DNA from: Rhynchopus sp. YZ270_cl-10
Taxonomy: Eukaryota; Euglenozoa; Diplonemea; Diplonemida; Diplonemidae
Direction: 5' to 3'
NCBI GenBank assembly: GCA_964035575.1
Contig: OZ037861.1
Location: 992,001 to 1,056,000, forward strand
DNA: 64,000 bases
Shown: piece by piece, positions 53,422-63,520 of the stretch
Numbering within the stretch: position 1 is the first letter of the stretch
How the letters are laid out: the number at the start of each line of letters is the position of its first letter
Notes under the pieces: generated by a model
Databases searched by the model: none
What the model was told of the DNA's origin: nothing
The model's input: only the letters and a program-made list of their open reading frames with translations
Position numbers and translations under genes: made by a program

Positions 53422-54472
53422 GAAAAAAAGGTGTAAACATGTGGGTCTGAAAAGGTACAAAAGAAAAAGAAGAAAAAAAAAAAAACTCCTCTCTCTCTCT
53501 CTCTTGAAGTCGGCTTACTTCGCACAAAGTGTTGCTTCCTGTTCCAATTGTCCCCATTTTTTTTATTTTTGCGGAAGCGAACAACAAACAATCTTAATTT
53601 TTTTCTTCTCCGTTTTTTGGCCTTTTGAGCAACAAGCAAAGAGTAACGAGTCTCTCGGGCTTTTTTGTTGAGCGGGTGGGGGCATCTCAATGTAGACCGC
53701 GAAAAGGGAAGGTAAGCTGGCGGAGACGTGTGGAGTGGGTGGATAGCTTTGTGTGGTGATGCTTCCACAGGTTTTCAAAGTCCACCATTTTGAGTTTAGA
53801 CCTTATTAGAAACCCACGTTAGCTTCTTATGTGATTTGTCGACACACAAAAAAAATGACAGTAGAGATTGCACAACTGTAGCAACACAACCCGAGGCATA
53901 ACTACACTACTCCAAACAATTTATCATCAAAACACATAAAACGCTGTTGTCCCAGTGTACAGTGATTGTCGATACAGCAAAAAAAAAAAATGAAGTGATG
54001 GACGGAAGGTGTGGTTTTCTTTGTTTCTTTTCTTTCAGTATTTACTACATCCACTGCGTACCTAGCCCGCCGCACATTTTGTAGATATTTTTCCCCCTTT
54101 TTTGAGGAGTGTTTTGACGCTTCTTATTATCTCGAAATGGATGTAGCAGCCTCCAACATTGGGGGTACACCCACGATGCAACCGGTCAGCCATTGTCCCA
54201 AAGGTGACCCTGTCACGAGAGGGCTGTTGTATTTCAAGTCAAAATTTTATCCCCTTTTGTCTTTTTTGTTGACAAAACAAAAATTCCAAACAAAAAATAA
54301 GATTCGAGGCAGCTTCAAAACGGATTGAAAAAAAAGACAGAAGCTTGCTTTGTTCTTTGAGCACTTCAATTAACAACAATCTTACTTCAGTTTAACTCTC
54401 CTGTTTCTATTGTTTTTGTTTTTGTTCATTTTTCTCGCTCACACTTTTATCTTGAAGGTGTTGACGCCTGAG
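53422..54472. other. intergenic region, no gene
   Basis: AT-rich with A and CT runs near 53460-53510. A copy of the repeat at 9988-10080 lies at 53855-53970. Short frames are not convincing. Confidence 0.5.
53855..53970 (+). repeat. second copy of the dispersed repeat at 9988
   Basis: GAGATTGCACAACTGTAGCA, CTACACTACTCC and AACAATTTATCATC align with 9988-10060. This copy lacks the long A tail and continues CAGTGTACAGTGA, where the other reads ACAATACAGTGA. Confidence 0.5.
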
Positions 54473-54957
54473 TTCATCTTTCAACTTCTCTTTGTTTCCC
54501 ACTCAAGAAACCCCACCGCGCATCTTGCTAGCCTAGCGCACATTATGTCCACAAGGCTCATCTTACTGCCTTTATATTCTCTCAACTCTTTAAAGCCAAA
54601 TAGCAGAGGTGGAAAATGCATGATCTGTCTTTACGCTTTTCTTTTGATATCCTCCTCCTCACTCAGGCAAAGAGCCTTAACAGCTGCGTCAAACGAAAGA
54701 CATTTGCCAAAGAAGATGTGCGTGCTCGACGAGGCACAGTTGTCTTACAAGTTCTCTTGTGTGAGGCTGAAACCACGGCAAGTCGTCTATTGTCTGCAGG
54801 TGAGGAGGCTGTCCTCCAAACCCGCAAAGAAGATGTGTGTGAAGGAGCTACTCCCAAAAAAAGGGCAAATGAGAACAGTGTTCAACACCGTTTTTCTGCT
54901 TGTCAATGTGCTGTCTCACCCCACACACACAACACCCACCAAGAAACAGAGAGACCA
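54473..54957 (+). other. orphan copy of the Ubl-LRR paralogue 6 upstream block
   Basis: Nearly identical to 50510-50995 up to CACCAAGAAACAGAGA and then abruptly replaced by repeat DNA at about 54957, just where the start codon of an LRR gene would lie. A gene was probably lost by insertion or recombination at this point. Confidence 0.65.
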
Positions 54958-55734
54958 GGGTATAAGCTTGGTACTCAGAATTAGGTTCAAAAACCTAATT
55001 CTGAAATTTTTCGGGGAAAAAAAAATATATATATATATATCATACATTCCATGGTTCTCCGTATACTTTTTCATATTTTGCACTCAGAAATGTGAGATGC
55101 ATATTTTTGATCGTCCGACCCCGCATTTGAACGTTTCGAATCGGCCGGATCCAAAGAAATAAAAATCCAAAAAAAAAAAAAAAAAATTCAAAAAAAATAT
55201 CGAGGTGAGCGTATTTCTGTTTTGGCTCTCGGTGAGGTGGGTATGTGGCATGTAATTTTTCCCCCCCGAAAACCAGCGGCAGTGAATTTCCGAGCTCCCC
55301 GCTTTTCACCATAAAAAAAATCGACCACTTTCGTGGAGTAGAAGTCAATTTAAATTGGCTCCATGGGTCTTTATACAGTAATGTATAGGGATTTCAGTGC
55401 ATAAAAGGGGGTCGGCTCCACCAAAAGTTGCGTACCGTGGAGTGTGTTTCCGGGATAAAAAAATGGTCGGAATTGAAAGATTTGTAAAAAATAAATCCAA
55501 AGAAAAAAAAATCGAAAACTTTCTCCCAAAAAAAATCAACTTAGAGACGCCACTGTGTGCGACCCAAATAGGCGGTTTTCTTAAGGAATTCCTTAAGAAC
55601 CCTGTATAGAAACGTGAAAAAGGGCCCAAAAATGGGGTTTCAACAGAACAGAACAGAACAGAACAGAACACAGCAGAATAAAAAATGACAGAACAGAACA
55701 GAATGAAATTAGTATATTTTTTCTGGAAATATAG

Positions 55735-55862
55735 TACTCATATTTCCTGAGGTACCCCCAATGCTGCTGAGGGATACGATTTCCCGAGCCGAAGGCGAGG
55801 GAAATCGTCGACCGAAGCAGCATTGGGGGTACCGAAGGAAATATGGTGCTATATTTCCAGAA
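55735..55862. repeat. 128-bp hairpin with CGAGCCGAAGGCGAG apex
   Basis: ATATTTCC, GGTACCCCCAATGCTGCT and CGATTTCCC on the left pair with GGGAAATCG, AGCAGCATTGGGGGTACC and GGAAATAT on the right. The apex CGAGCCGAAGGCGAG resembles those at 40803 and 14514. An AGAAC pentamer array (about 55643-55700) lies just before it. Confidence 0.6.
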
Positions 55863-56564
55863 AATTCATATTTTCATTTTCGGTAATATTGTCCCGACGC
55901 ACAAATCCGCTCGTATTCTGTGTGTCAAAAAACCCCTGTTATGGTACAGTTCTTGTGTGTCAAAATGTGTATGTTGGTGTGCTGGAAGGAGAGGGGTTCA
56001 GATTCATTTATATGATGATATTTACCGACGTGGGGGATGGGGGTAGCTGGAACACTTTGTCACTTTGGGACGTTGATCGTTATGTGGATGTAGGGTGTTT
56101 TTCAGGGGTATGTTAACCACGTGTGTGTCTTAGGGAACAATTTTTTCAGTAACGTGAACCAATCGGGTCGCAATGGGTCCTGGGGGCCCGGAGGGCCCCC
56201 ATGCAGGAAAAATTTTCACCAAGCCTGGGCAATGCTGGGGTGCCTATACATGTGTTTTCACGTGTTTTTGGGCACTTTTCAGGATTTTCGAAAAATTTTG
56301 CAACACCAAAATCGAAAATTTCGGTCTATTTTTCACTCTGCGACATGGTCAAAAAAAAATTTTTTTTGGCCGAAAAAATTATAATATTTCTATTTCGGAT
56401 TTTACCCACGATTTGTGTACATTCTAATATTTCTGTGCCAAATATTATAATGTTACCCGGTACATGCAAAATTGGCTGTAAAGTAGCCGAAAATATAGAA
56501 CCCATATTTCCAACGTCGCTGTAGGATTTGTGCAGAGGGACAATATTTCCGAAAATAAAAATTA
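55863..56564. other. non-coding DNA downstream of the transposase
   Basis: AT-rich with CAACACCAAAATCGAAAATT-type foldback-like words. No recognisable gene; likely element interior or 3' flank of the transposase gene. Confidence 0.35.
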
Positions 56565-58919
56565 TTATTGGTCACAAGTTTTGGCATAATGCCCAGGTTT
56601 TCCGCAAGTCGTACAGCAACGTCTGCGCTTGGCTGGAGGTTCTTGTTCTTCCTCTTCTTCTTCTTCGTCTTCTTCGTCTTCTTCATCTTCTTCATCTTCT
56701 TCCTCGTCTTCATCATCGCTTTCCCATTCTCCTTGGGATTCCTCTGATTCCAAGTCAGGGCAATTGCGCGAGTCGTGCCCAGTTGCGCCACAGGTCCCAC
56801 ATCGTCGGGGTTGTCGCGCCGCTTGTGTATTCGGCTGCGAGTTCTGGGACTTCTGCGAGTTCTGCAACTTTTTCTTCTTTTTATCGTAAAAGGGGCCAGA
56901 TTCCGTGCACTCGGAGAACCTCCCACAAAGACAGTTATCACAGTAACAGGGAAGTTGGCGAAATCCAAAGTCATCGTCGTTGCCTCGAGATGAGATGCAG
57001 AAAAAGTTGTTGCGCACGCCGGGAATCGCCTTTTCTGCAAGGGCACCGTCGATCTTGGGAAGGTCGGGGACGTAGTACGTACTGCGGGAACGTACGGAGT
57101 GGGCTGTCCTCTTGGGCTGCATGTTATCCCCTTCAGCCGCCCAGGCAGCCATTTCGCGTGCATTGCTTATCTTGCACTGCATATCGTACTGTTTGGCAGA
57201 CTGGTTCACCCGCGTCACAGCACGTTTCAGCGTGAACCCCTCACTATCCCACAGGCCCTTGCCATGACCTGTGGGGAAGAAGTTCCACACAATATCCTCC
57301 TCCGCCTCCTGCAGCCAACCCACCAACCACTTCACCTTGAAGTGGGTGGCTCCATCCGAAAAAACGTGGATGCGTGCCGCCTTCTGTGCCACAGGGAGGG
57401 TGAGGAAGTGTTGAAACGCCCGCTTCACATCAGAGAATTGCTGGGAGAGGTCGTCGTCGACGTAGTAGTGGGTGTCGTAGACAAGAGTAGATTTACCAGG
57501 AAGGCGGGTCCCCACTACGAGGACCAGTATGGAACTTTTTGCCTTTTGGTACTGGTCCGTTTGCAGCTGTTCCCAGCGCTCGTGGACGTACTTGGCGCTG
57601 TAGTCCAGAAAAACAACTATTTCCGAAGCAGGGAGGCCCCTCTCAAGGTCGTGATATGCCTTCTTAACGCCATGGAGGGCATGTTCGTGTTTGAGGTAAG
57701 ACTGTAGTTCATACTCGAAGACTTGTATGAACTCCTGCATCGGCAGGGTCTTTGTTTCCTCACGAACGAACGAAAGCTTGTCCTCCTTCACATTCTCAAA
57801 TGTGGTATAGCGAATTGTTTCTGAGGAAGTGGAGTGCGAGGGACAGAACACGGTTTCCTTTGCCGTTGGGCACTCCTCGCAGTTGCCGAAGCAACAGTCA
57901 AAGGCCGACCCATCACGGCACGTCAGGGACTCCTTGAGGTCAGAGAGCCTCGAGATCCTCGAGATCCCTTCGCACTCGTTGCACGTGTGGTCGCGATACA
58001 GCTTTGCAACTCTCTTCACAAAGAGATGCATTTGCATGTGCCAGCGACAGTGGCACCGTACAACCCCTTTCTGGGGAAAGACGTGGCGGGGGCGCAGCTG
58101 CAAAAAAGCGCTGTGACGTATATCGATTCCGGTGTTGTCACGGAACGATGCCCACACCGCGTAGTACGGCTCCGTGACGTGACGGACGTACTCGCGCGAC
58201 CTGACGTTGTGGTGCATCACCCACACCTCTCGTTGTGTTTGATCTGGGGAGCTCTCCGTTATCCACCAGTCGTACACGTGGTCCGCCACTGCCCTTCCTT
58301 CCACCATTTTCGATGCCAGAGAATGCGAGCGCATTTGCTGCAGAGACTGCGGGTGCGTCACGCGCCAGATGTACGCCCTCGCAGCTCCTCTGGCTTCCTC
58401 CGAGAACAGTTTCACCAACTCACTCACTGATGCACCAATGGTCAACCCCCACCTCACCAAACTCTGCCTAACGCTGTTGTCCGTGGAGGCAGCCTTCATG
58501 TACGCATCGCCCAGGTCAGATGTTGTCGCAGGAAGAAGTTGTTGCTGGTTCCGGCAGCGCTTGACAAGGTAATAGTAGCACCACTCGCACAAGAAGCTGT
58601 CTGGCACGTAGGGTGGTGCGTTTGTCAGCAGAAGTGCGTCCGCCCTGTCCATGCCTGCAGGCGGAGACCACAGTTCCCTCCGGCGGTGGTTCTTTGGTCT
58701 TCCTGTAGCGTTCTGGAGGGAGCAGTTGTACCCCATGGAGCCGCATTCGTTGTTCCTCTCGCTTTTCTGAAAACCCGAGACTTCCCCTAGCTCTTTCAAG
58801 CATTGTGTGCAGATATGTGCGTCATCAGGAAAAGCGGTATTAACTGTTTTCGACACAGGCGGTGGCAATTCACGGACTACGCAGACGCCAAAGCTACTGT
58901 TGCAACGAGGGCAAGTCAT
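56565..58919 (-). CDS. DDE/RNase-H-type transposase with zinc knuckles (family not placed)
   Basis: 784 uninterrupted residues. Cys/His clusters occur at the N-terminus (CPRCNSSFGVC at 4-14, CTQC), in the middle (LCEWCYYYLVKRC, CHCRWHMQMH, CNEC) and at CCFGNCEEC. The presumed catalytic core is VVFLDYSAKYVHE (first Asp), then IHVFSDGATHFKVKWL (second Asp), then FFPTGHGKGLWDSEGFTLKR (third acidic residue). The series 'FSDG...H.K' plus 'HGKG..D..G...KR' is familiar from animal and protist transposase-like proteins, but I cannot assign a named superfamily. The C-terminus has two CX2CX4HX4C zinc knuckles (CGTCGATGHDSRNC, CTTCGKPGHYAKTC) separated by a run of Glu and Asp. It is flanked by long inverted repeats, so it probably mobilises that element. 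No intron is needed. Confidence 0.7.
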   Translation of the reverse strand: MTCPRCNSSFGVCVVRELPPPVSKTVNTAFPDDAHICTQCLKELGEVSGFQKSERNNECGSMGYNCSLQNATGRPKNHRRRELWSPPAGMDRADALLLTNAPPYVPDSFLCEWCYYYLVKRCRNQQQLLPATTSDLGDAYMKAASTDNSVRQSLVRWGLTIGASVSELVKLFSEEARGAARAYIWRVTHPQSLQQMRSHSLASKMVEGRAVADHVYDWWITESSPDQTQREVWVMHHNVRSREYVRHVTEPYYAVWASFRDNTGIDIRHSAFLQLRPRHVFPQKGVVRCHCRWHMQMHLFVKRVAKLYRDHTCNECEGISRISRLSDLKESLTCRDGSAFDCCFGNCEECPTAKETVFCPSHSTSSETIRYTTFENVKEDKLSFVREETKTLPMQEFIQVFEYELQSYLKHEHALHGVKKAYHDLERGLPASEIVVFLDYSAKYVHERWEQLQTDQYQKAKSSILVLVVGTRLPGKSTLVYDTHYYVDDDLSQQFSDVKRAFQHFLTLPVAQKAARIHVFSDGATHFKVKWLVGWLQEAEEDIVWNFFPTGHGKGLWDSEGFTLKRAVTRVNQSAKQYDMQCKISNAREMAAWAAEGDNMQPKRTAHSVRSRSTYYVPDLPKIDGALAEKAIPGVRNNFFCISSRGNDDDFGFRQLPCYCDNCLCGRFSECTESGPFYDKKKKKLQNSQKSQNSQPNTQAARQPRRCGTCGATGHDSRNCPDLESEESQGEWESDDEDEEEDEEDEEDEEDEEEEEEEQEPPAKRRRCCTTCGKPGHYAKTCDQ

Positions 58920-58962
58920 TGTGAAGAAGAAAATGAAGGTTCTGTCGTGAAATTAATGAGAT

Positions 58963-59030
58963 GAGACGAGGACGAGGACGGGGACGGGGACGAGGACGGG
59001 GACGGGGACGAGGACGAGGACGGGGGCGGG
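58963..59030. repeat. GACGAG/GACGGG tandem array
   Basis: About eleven hexamers, immediately upstream of the transposase start (minus strand). It may lie in its promoter or leader. Confidence 0.7.
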
Positions 59031-59189
59031 CCTTATTTGAAAAATAAATAAAGTAGAACTTGCTAGGGAGGAGGGGCAGGGAGACTGCGGCGTGACAGGG
59101 CGAACGTACATGCAATTTCCTATAGCAACTTCTCTATGGGCCTTTCCCACAGGGGGGTACCACAGCCAAAAATCACCTAGCCATCGACA

Positions 59190-59790
59190 GATGCATAAAA
59201 AAAATCGTGCGACCCCGGAATTGAACGTTTTCGTACCCGATCTTTCCAAATAAATAAAAATCGAAAAAAAAAATCGGGGGAAAAAATTTATAAAATCCAT
59301 GTGTCCCACGGACATTTCCATTTACGACCCAAGTCGTGCATTTTTGACTCCCGAAAATGGGCGGCAGTGAATTTCCGGATCGATCTGAAAAAATTCCGGG
59401 GTCGCAACATTTTTTTGGCGGATTTTTTATCACTTTAAATTGGCTCCAAAAACAGGCTTTTCTATACGGAGAACCATGGAATGTATGATATATCAGCCAA
59501 AATCTGCTTAGCCGTATATAAAGGCCTGTTTTTGGAGCCACTTTAAAGTGATAAAAAATCCGCCAAAAAAATGTTGCGACCCCGGAATTTTTTCAGATTG
59601 CTCCGGAAATGCATACAAGCGCCTTTTCGGGGGAAAATATTGCACCTCCGGCCTCTCAAACGTACTAGACCGTGGACAGGTGGATTTTATCAATTTTATG
59701 GCCCGGGCACATTCTGAAAAACAATATTCTTGGAAAGATAGGGTGCGAAAACGTTCAATTCCGGGGTCGGACGCTCAAAAATATGCATCT
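59190..59790. mobile_element. foldback element inside the inverted flank
   Basis: ATTCCGGGGTCGCAACATTT, TTTGGCGGATTTTTTATCAC and TTGGCTCCAAAAACAGGC on the left are inverted on the right of a centre at about 59465-59540. The outer words GATGCAT and GAACGTTTTCG also mirror. The spacer contains the CATACATTCCATGGTTCTCC word in inverse and the TATACGGCTAAGC word. Confidence 0.55.
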
Positions 59791-60170
59791 GGGGCGAGCG
59801 AGTGGGCGGCGGGAGAATGGGTACTATGTACTGGCTACTGTACAGTGTACCTATGTACGGTGAGGAAACCTCCTCTTTGGGCCCAACACAGTGGTGTCTC
59901 TAAATTGGATTTGTTTTGTCAAAAGTTGTCGATTTTTTTTTCTTTGGATTTATTTTTGACAAATCTTTCAATTCCGACCATTTTTCTCAACTGGAAGCAC
60001 ACTCCACGGTACGCAACTTTTGGTGGAGCCGACCACTCTTTCTGCACTGAAAATCCCCTGTATTACATGTACAAATCATTGGACACTTTTTTTTGACTTC
60101 TACTCCACTAAAATGGTCGATTTTTTTTTCTATGAAACGCGATGAGCTCGGAAATCGATACAAGCCCATT

Positions 60171-60421
60171 TTCGGGGTGTTTGGACAACAACTTCACACC
60201 TCAGGCGCAGGAAAGCAAAAGTGAAAAAACTGCCGACGTCATTTCACAAAATATTTTTTTTTTATTGCACGTCGGGGCACTTTAATTTCACTCCCCTAAC
60301 AAATTCCTGTAGAAAAATAAAAACGGCAGTGAAATAAAAAAGGCTTTATTACTTTATTTCACTCTTTATTTCACTCTTTATTTCACTGCTCGATTTTTTT
60401 TTTTTTTTCGCAAAGACAAAA
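60171..60421. repeat. GTGAAATAA-rich spacer
   Basis: Four or more tandem or near-tandem TTATTTCACTC units (60345-60392) and a diverged GTCATTTCAC nearby. The same word is dense at 40730-41570. No gene. Confidence 0.5.
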
Positions 60422-60902
60422 TTCATGGATGTAGAAAGTACTTCACGTACTTTTTTTAAAAAAAAAAAAGTAAAAAAGTACGTGACGAAAAATGAAAAAA
60501 AAAAGTACTTTTTTTTTTTTGAAAAAAAAAAAGTACTTTTTTACCCATTTGGGTGTGGGTTCATATTTCGTGAAAATTTTAGTCACTAAAATTTTGTCCA
60601 TTTTTCTGTATGTCCCCCACCACAGAATGGGCGGATTCCGGAAATGCAAATGCGGGTGTTTTCGGGCATTTTTATGGCCGAAAACGCTCCAATATTTTCA
60701 CGTACGTTGATTTTCACGTGAAAAAAAAAGTACTTTTTTTTTTTCAAAAAAAAAAAAGTACTTTTTTTCGTTTTTTTTTCGAAATCACGTAAATCACGTA
60801 AAATTTTTTTTCAAAAAACGTCACGTACGTGAAGTATCACGTAACCCGATTTTTGGAAAAAAAGTACTTTTTTTTCGTCACGTACTTTCTACATCCATGA
60901 AA
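60422..60902. mobile_element. 481-bp MITE-like element with AAAAAGTACTTTTT arrays
   Basis: The left end TTCATGGATGTAGAAAGTAC is the inverse of the right end GTACTTTCTACATCCATGAA. Inside are repeated AAAAAGTACTTTTT palindromes and CACGTACGTGAAGTATCACG-type words, and a block shared with 10640-11050. Non-coding. Confidence 0.65.
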
Positions 60903-61491
60903 ATTTTCAGCCGGAAAAAAAAATTTTTTTTGGGCTCAGAACCCAAAAATGCAAATAAAGCAAGAATTTTGATGTTTTGAGCATCACATATTTATTCACC
61001 GGTCATTTTCTGTACAAAAAATCGGTTTGTATGGGCCCACGCCTTAGCAAAAATCCGAAAAATCGGGAAAAAAATTTTTTTTTCCCCGGAAAATTTCGAC
61101 TCCTGGGTGGGGTCTTGGGGTACCGAAAAATGCAAAAAAAACGCAAAATTTGGGTATTTTGAGCATCTGAGGGATTTTTTCACCTGTTTCACCTTAGATG
61201 GAAGCGGATGTGGCTGGTGGGGTGGGGTGTGCCCACCCACGGGAACAGTGCTGCCTGTGGAGTGGCCACTCCATCTGCCTCAATGGTGTTTAGGTCGGAC
61301 ATCAGCAACTCTGCAAGGTTGTGATACAGGAGATAAAGATATTTCGAAAAAGAGAAAAAATTGAATGAAGATAACCCCAAGACCAAAGGGAAGTTGATAC
61401 GATGAACGTAAGCCTTGAGAACTAAGCGTTAGCAGACCCCCGGGTTGTGAAATAAAAGTGCCCCGTTGTGCAATAAAAAAATGTATTGTTG
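60903..61491. other. repeat-derived spacer, no gene
   Basis: TGGGCCCACGCCTTAGCAAA with AATCCGAAAAATCG repeats the interior of the element at 22868-23218. A GC-richer stretch at 61195-61330 has no convincing frame. Confidence 0.4.
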
Positions 61492-61635
61492 GTGTAATAT
61501 TTTGCCTTAATTTCACTTACAGCCCCAAAACCCCTCGGAGTGGTATTTTTTCCCCTCGGGCTGCGCCCTCGGGGAAAAAAACCACTCCTCGGGGCTTTTT
61601 GGGGCTGTGCGTGAAATAAAGGCAAAAATATTACA
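61492..61635. repeat. 144-bp hairpin with CCCTCGGG apex
   Basis: TGTAATATTTTGCCTT, ATTTCAC, ACAGCCCCAAAA and TTTTTTCCCCTCGGG on the left pair in order with the right arm. The apex is GCTGCGCC. The arms include GTGAAATAAA, linking it to the hairpin group at 14453, 40743 and 55735. Confidence 0.6.
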
Positions 61636-61645
61636 CGTCAATAAT

Positions 61646-62593
61646 ATATCAGTCCTATTCGTGGTCATTTACCCCCCCCCCCCCCCCTAAATTTACCCCC
61701 CCCCCTTATTTTACCCCCTTTTTCAGAAAAAAACGGTTCAGGCCAAAATAACATGGTAATTTACCCCCCCCCCTTATAATACCCTGTTGTGGCTGGTACT
61801 TTACCCCCCTGGGGGGGTAAAGTACCAGCCACCAGGTAATTTTTGGGTAATTATCGCCGCAACACGCCAGGTGGTGTTTTGTCACGAGTGACCTAAACCC
61901 ACGATCGAAGCGAGGGGGTTCAGGGAACGAGTGGCAAAACACCACCTGGCGTGTAATTATGGGGTAATAGTTTCACTTAGTGCAGCGCATACCTGTTTTG
62001 TTTTATGGTTTGCTGGGAGGGGCTGATGTGTTCAGCGGGTCGTACATCCGGAGACTGTAGGACTCGTCTGATTTGAAGCTGGAGACAAGCTCGAAATGAG
62101 GAAAGGGGTAAAGTGCAAATAATCTTTCACCCTGTTTTACATCACGTGTGCAGGTAGATGGGTGCAGGTGGGTACGTTTGTGCTGCGTGGGCGATACGTT
62201 TGGGACACCTCACGGAATCTGAGGCAACACCGTGATCCCTGACCAGTCATGGTTCAGGCACGGGCAGAAAGATGATGTGGATGATGTGGATCCATGATGC
62301 ATGACTGCTTGCGATGTCGCAAGGAAGTGAGGAATTTTTTTCAGATGACACATTTGTCATGAGAGCATGTGTCGTCACACTGTGTTGTGCAAAATTTTAC
62401 CCCACCGTGTATGAAAAAGTCCCCCCTTCCCACCCAAAAACATGACCTAACCCATAACATGGTAATTTACCCCCCCCCCCTTACCCCCTCATTTACCCCC
62501 CCCCCCCCTTATTTTACCCCCTTATTTCCAAAATTTCCGGTTCACCGACCCAAAGGGGGGGGGGGGGTAAATGACCACGAATAGGACTGATAT
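61646..62593. mobile_element. 948-bp TIR element with poly-C inside the ends
   Basis: The left ATATCAGTCCTATTCGTGGT then CATTTACCCCCC is the exact inverse of the right end for about 35 bp. TTTACCCCCC words recur inside both ends. The interior has a perfect palindrome (GGCTGGTACTTTACCCCC around 61790-61830) and a hairpin (61850-61955) pairing CACGCCAGGTGGTGTTTTG with its inverse around CACGAGTG and CGATCGAAGCGAGG. 61990-62400 is non-coding as far as I can see. Confidence 0.65.
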
Positions 62594-62735
62594 TATTTTT
62601 TTGAAATTTTTTTGGGATTGAAATCAGGGGATCGAAATGAGTTAAATGCGGGGTCGTAGGCTCGAAAATTTGCATCTGTGGTTTATTAAGTGAACGAGGC
62701 CCCGAAGTATACGGCTAAGCAGATTTTGGCTGATA

Positions 62736-63132
62736 TACCGTAATCGTAAGAATTCTGGGGCGTAAAAGTTTTGGGACGTAAATATTCTGGGACGTAACAA
62801 AACTGGGACATTTTGGACTTTTTTAAACTTGGGACATTTTTACGTCCCAGAATATTTACGTCCCAGAATTGTCTGTGTGACCTTCCCCCCTCCCTCACCC
62901 ATGCACTTCGGTGCAAACCCAAACATATCCAACAAACAAAAAAAATATACATACTTGGGCCGGCTATGATCCCTCCGCCAACCAGCCGCACCCCACCACC
63001 CACACCCCCAAAAATTGACAAGTACCCGGAAAACCTCCCGAACAATTCTGGGACGTAACAAAACTGGGACAATTGGGGGAAAATCTGAAACTTGGGACAT
63101 TTTTACGCCCCAGAATTTTTACGATTACGGTA
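62736..63132. mobile_element. 397-bp MITE with TACCGTAATCGTAA ends
   Basis: TACCGTAATCGTAAGAATTC then TGGGGCGTAAAA at the left is inverted at the right with one or two mismatches. Subterminal CTGGGACGTAA and TTACGTCCCAG words form further palindromes on both sides. Dinucleotide TA at both borders would fit a TA target. The interior is non-coding. Confidence 0.6.
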
Positions 63133-63369
63133 GATTTGGATTTCGGGGGGGGGGAAAATATGGGGGAAAGAACCGTGGTTGAACCACGGGAGTACGCAGT
63201 ACCTTGGGGAACTGGGTTGCTGACCGCACCATCCAGGCTGTACCTTAAAAATTTTTTGCCTGCGGCGCCATTTTTCCTTTTTTGCTCCGCAAAAAAGGGT
63301 TCGTTGAGCTCCATTTGACGGACGGAGCTTGAAAAACCCAACTATGAGTGAGAAAAAAGATGTGGCGAA

Positions 63370-63520
63370 AAGAATAAAAGTAGCGTACCGTGCGCCTGCG
63401 GCGCAAGCTTTCATTGTTTGCCTGTAAAATAGTGCAATTTTAAAGCGCGATTTTAGAAATGTTGCATACCGTGGCTTCGCCAGGAACCTTTGGGTGCCAT
63501 GGCCACCGTTTCTTGTAAAT
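63370..63520 (+). repeat. GCGCCTGCGGCGC / TGGCTTCGCCA repeat block (copy of 13830-14040)
   Basis: TACCGTGCGCCTGCGGCGCA, TTTTAGAAATGTTGCATACC and CCGTGGCTTCGCCAGGA follow in the same order as at 13853-13980, ending CACCGTTTCTTGT. The same words in the same order make common descent clear. Confidence 0.6.

Larger units (their letters stand above)
54958..60170. mobile_element. 5.2-kb composite with long inverted flanks around a transposase
   Basis: Segments on the left (55030-55600) recur inverted on the right (59460-60170): CATACATTCCATGGTTCTCC, CTTCTACTCCAC with GTCGATTTTTTTT, and CTCCACCAAAAGTTGCGTAC with CGTGGAGTGTG. The transposase gene (56565-58919) lies between them. Copies of GATGCAT...CGACCCCG...TTGAACGTTT sit at about 55090, 59190, 59750 and (partly) 62640. 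A related inverted fragment (TATACGGCTAAGCAGATTTT) is at 62708. The limits are approximate and one original element is inferred, not shown. Confidence 0.45.

Noticed and set aside
54410-55162. 250-codon + strand frame across the orphan upstream block
   Set aside because: It runs through a duplicated non-coding leader and into repeat DNA; the equivalent frame in the first copy is broken by small indels.
56453-57235. Frames on both strands over the acidic part of the transposase
   Set aside because: The run of GAA/GAC codons gives open Ser- or Leu-rich frames by composition; the transposase frame alone has domain order.
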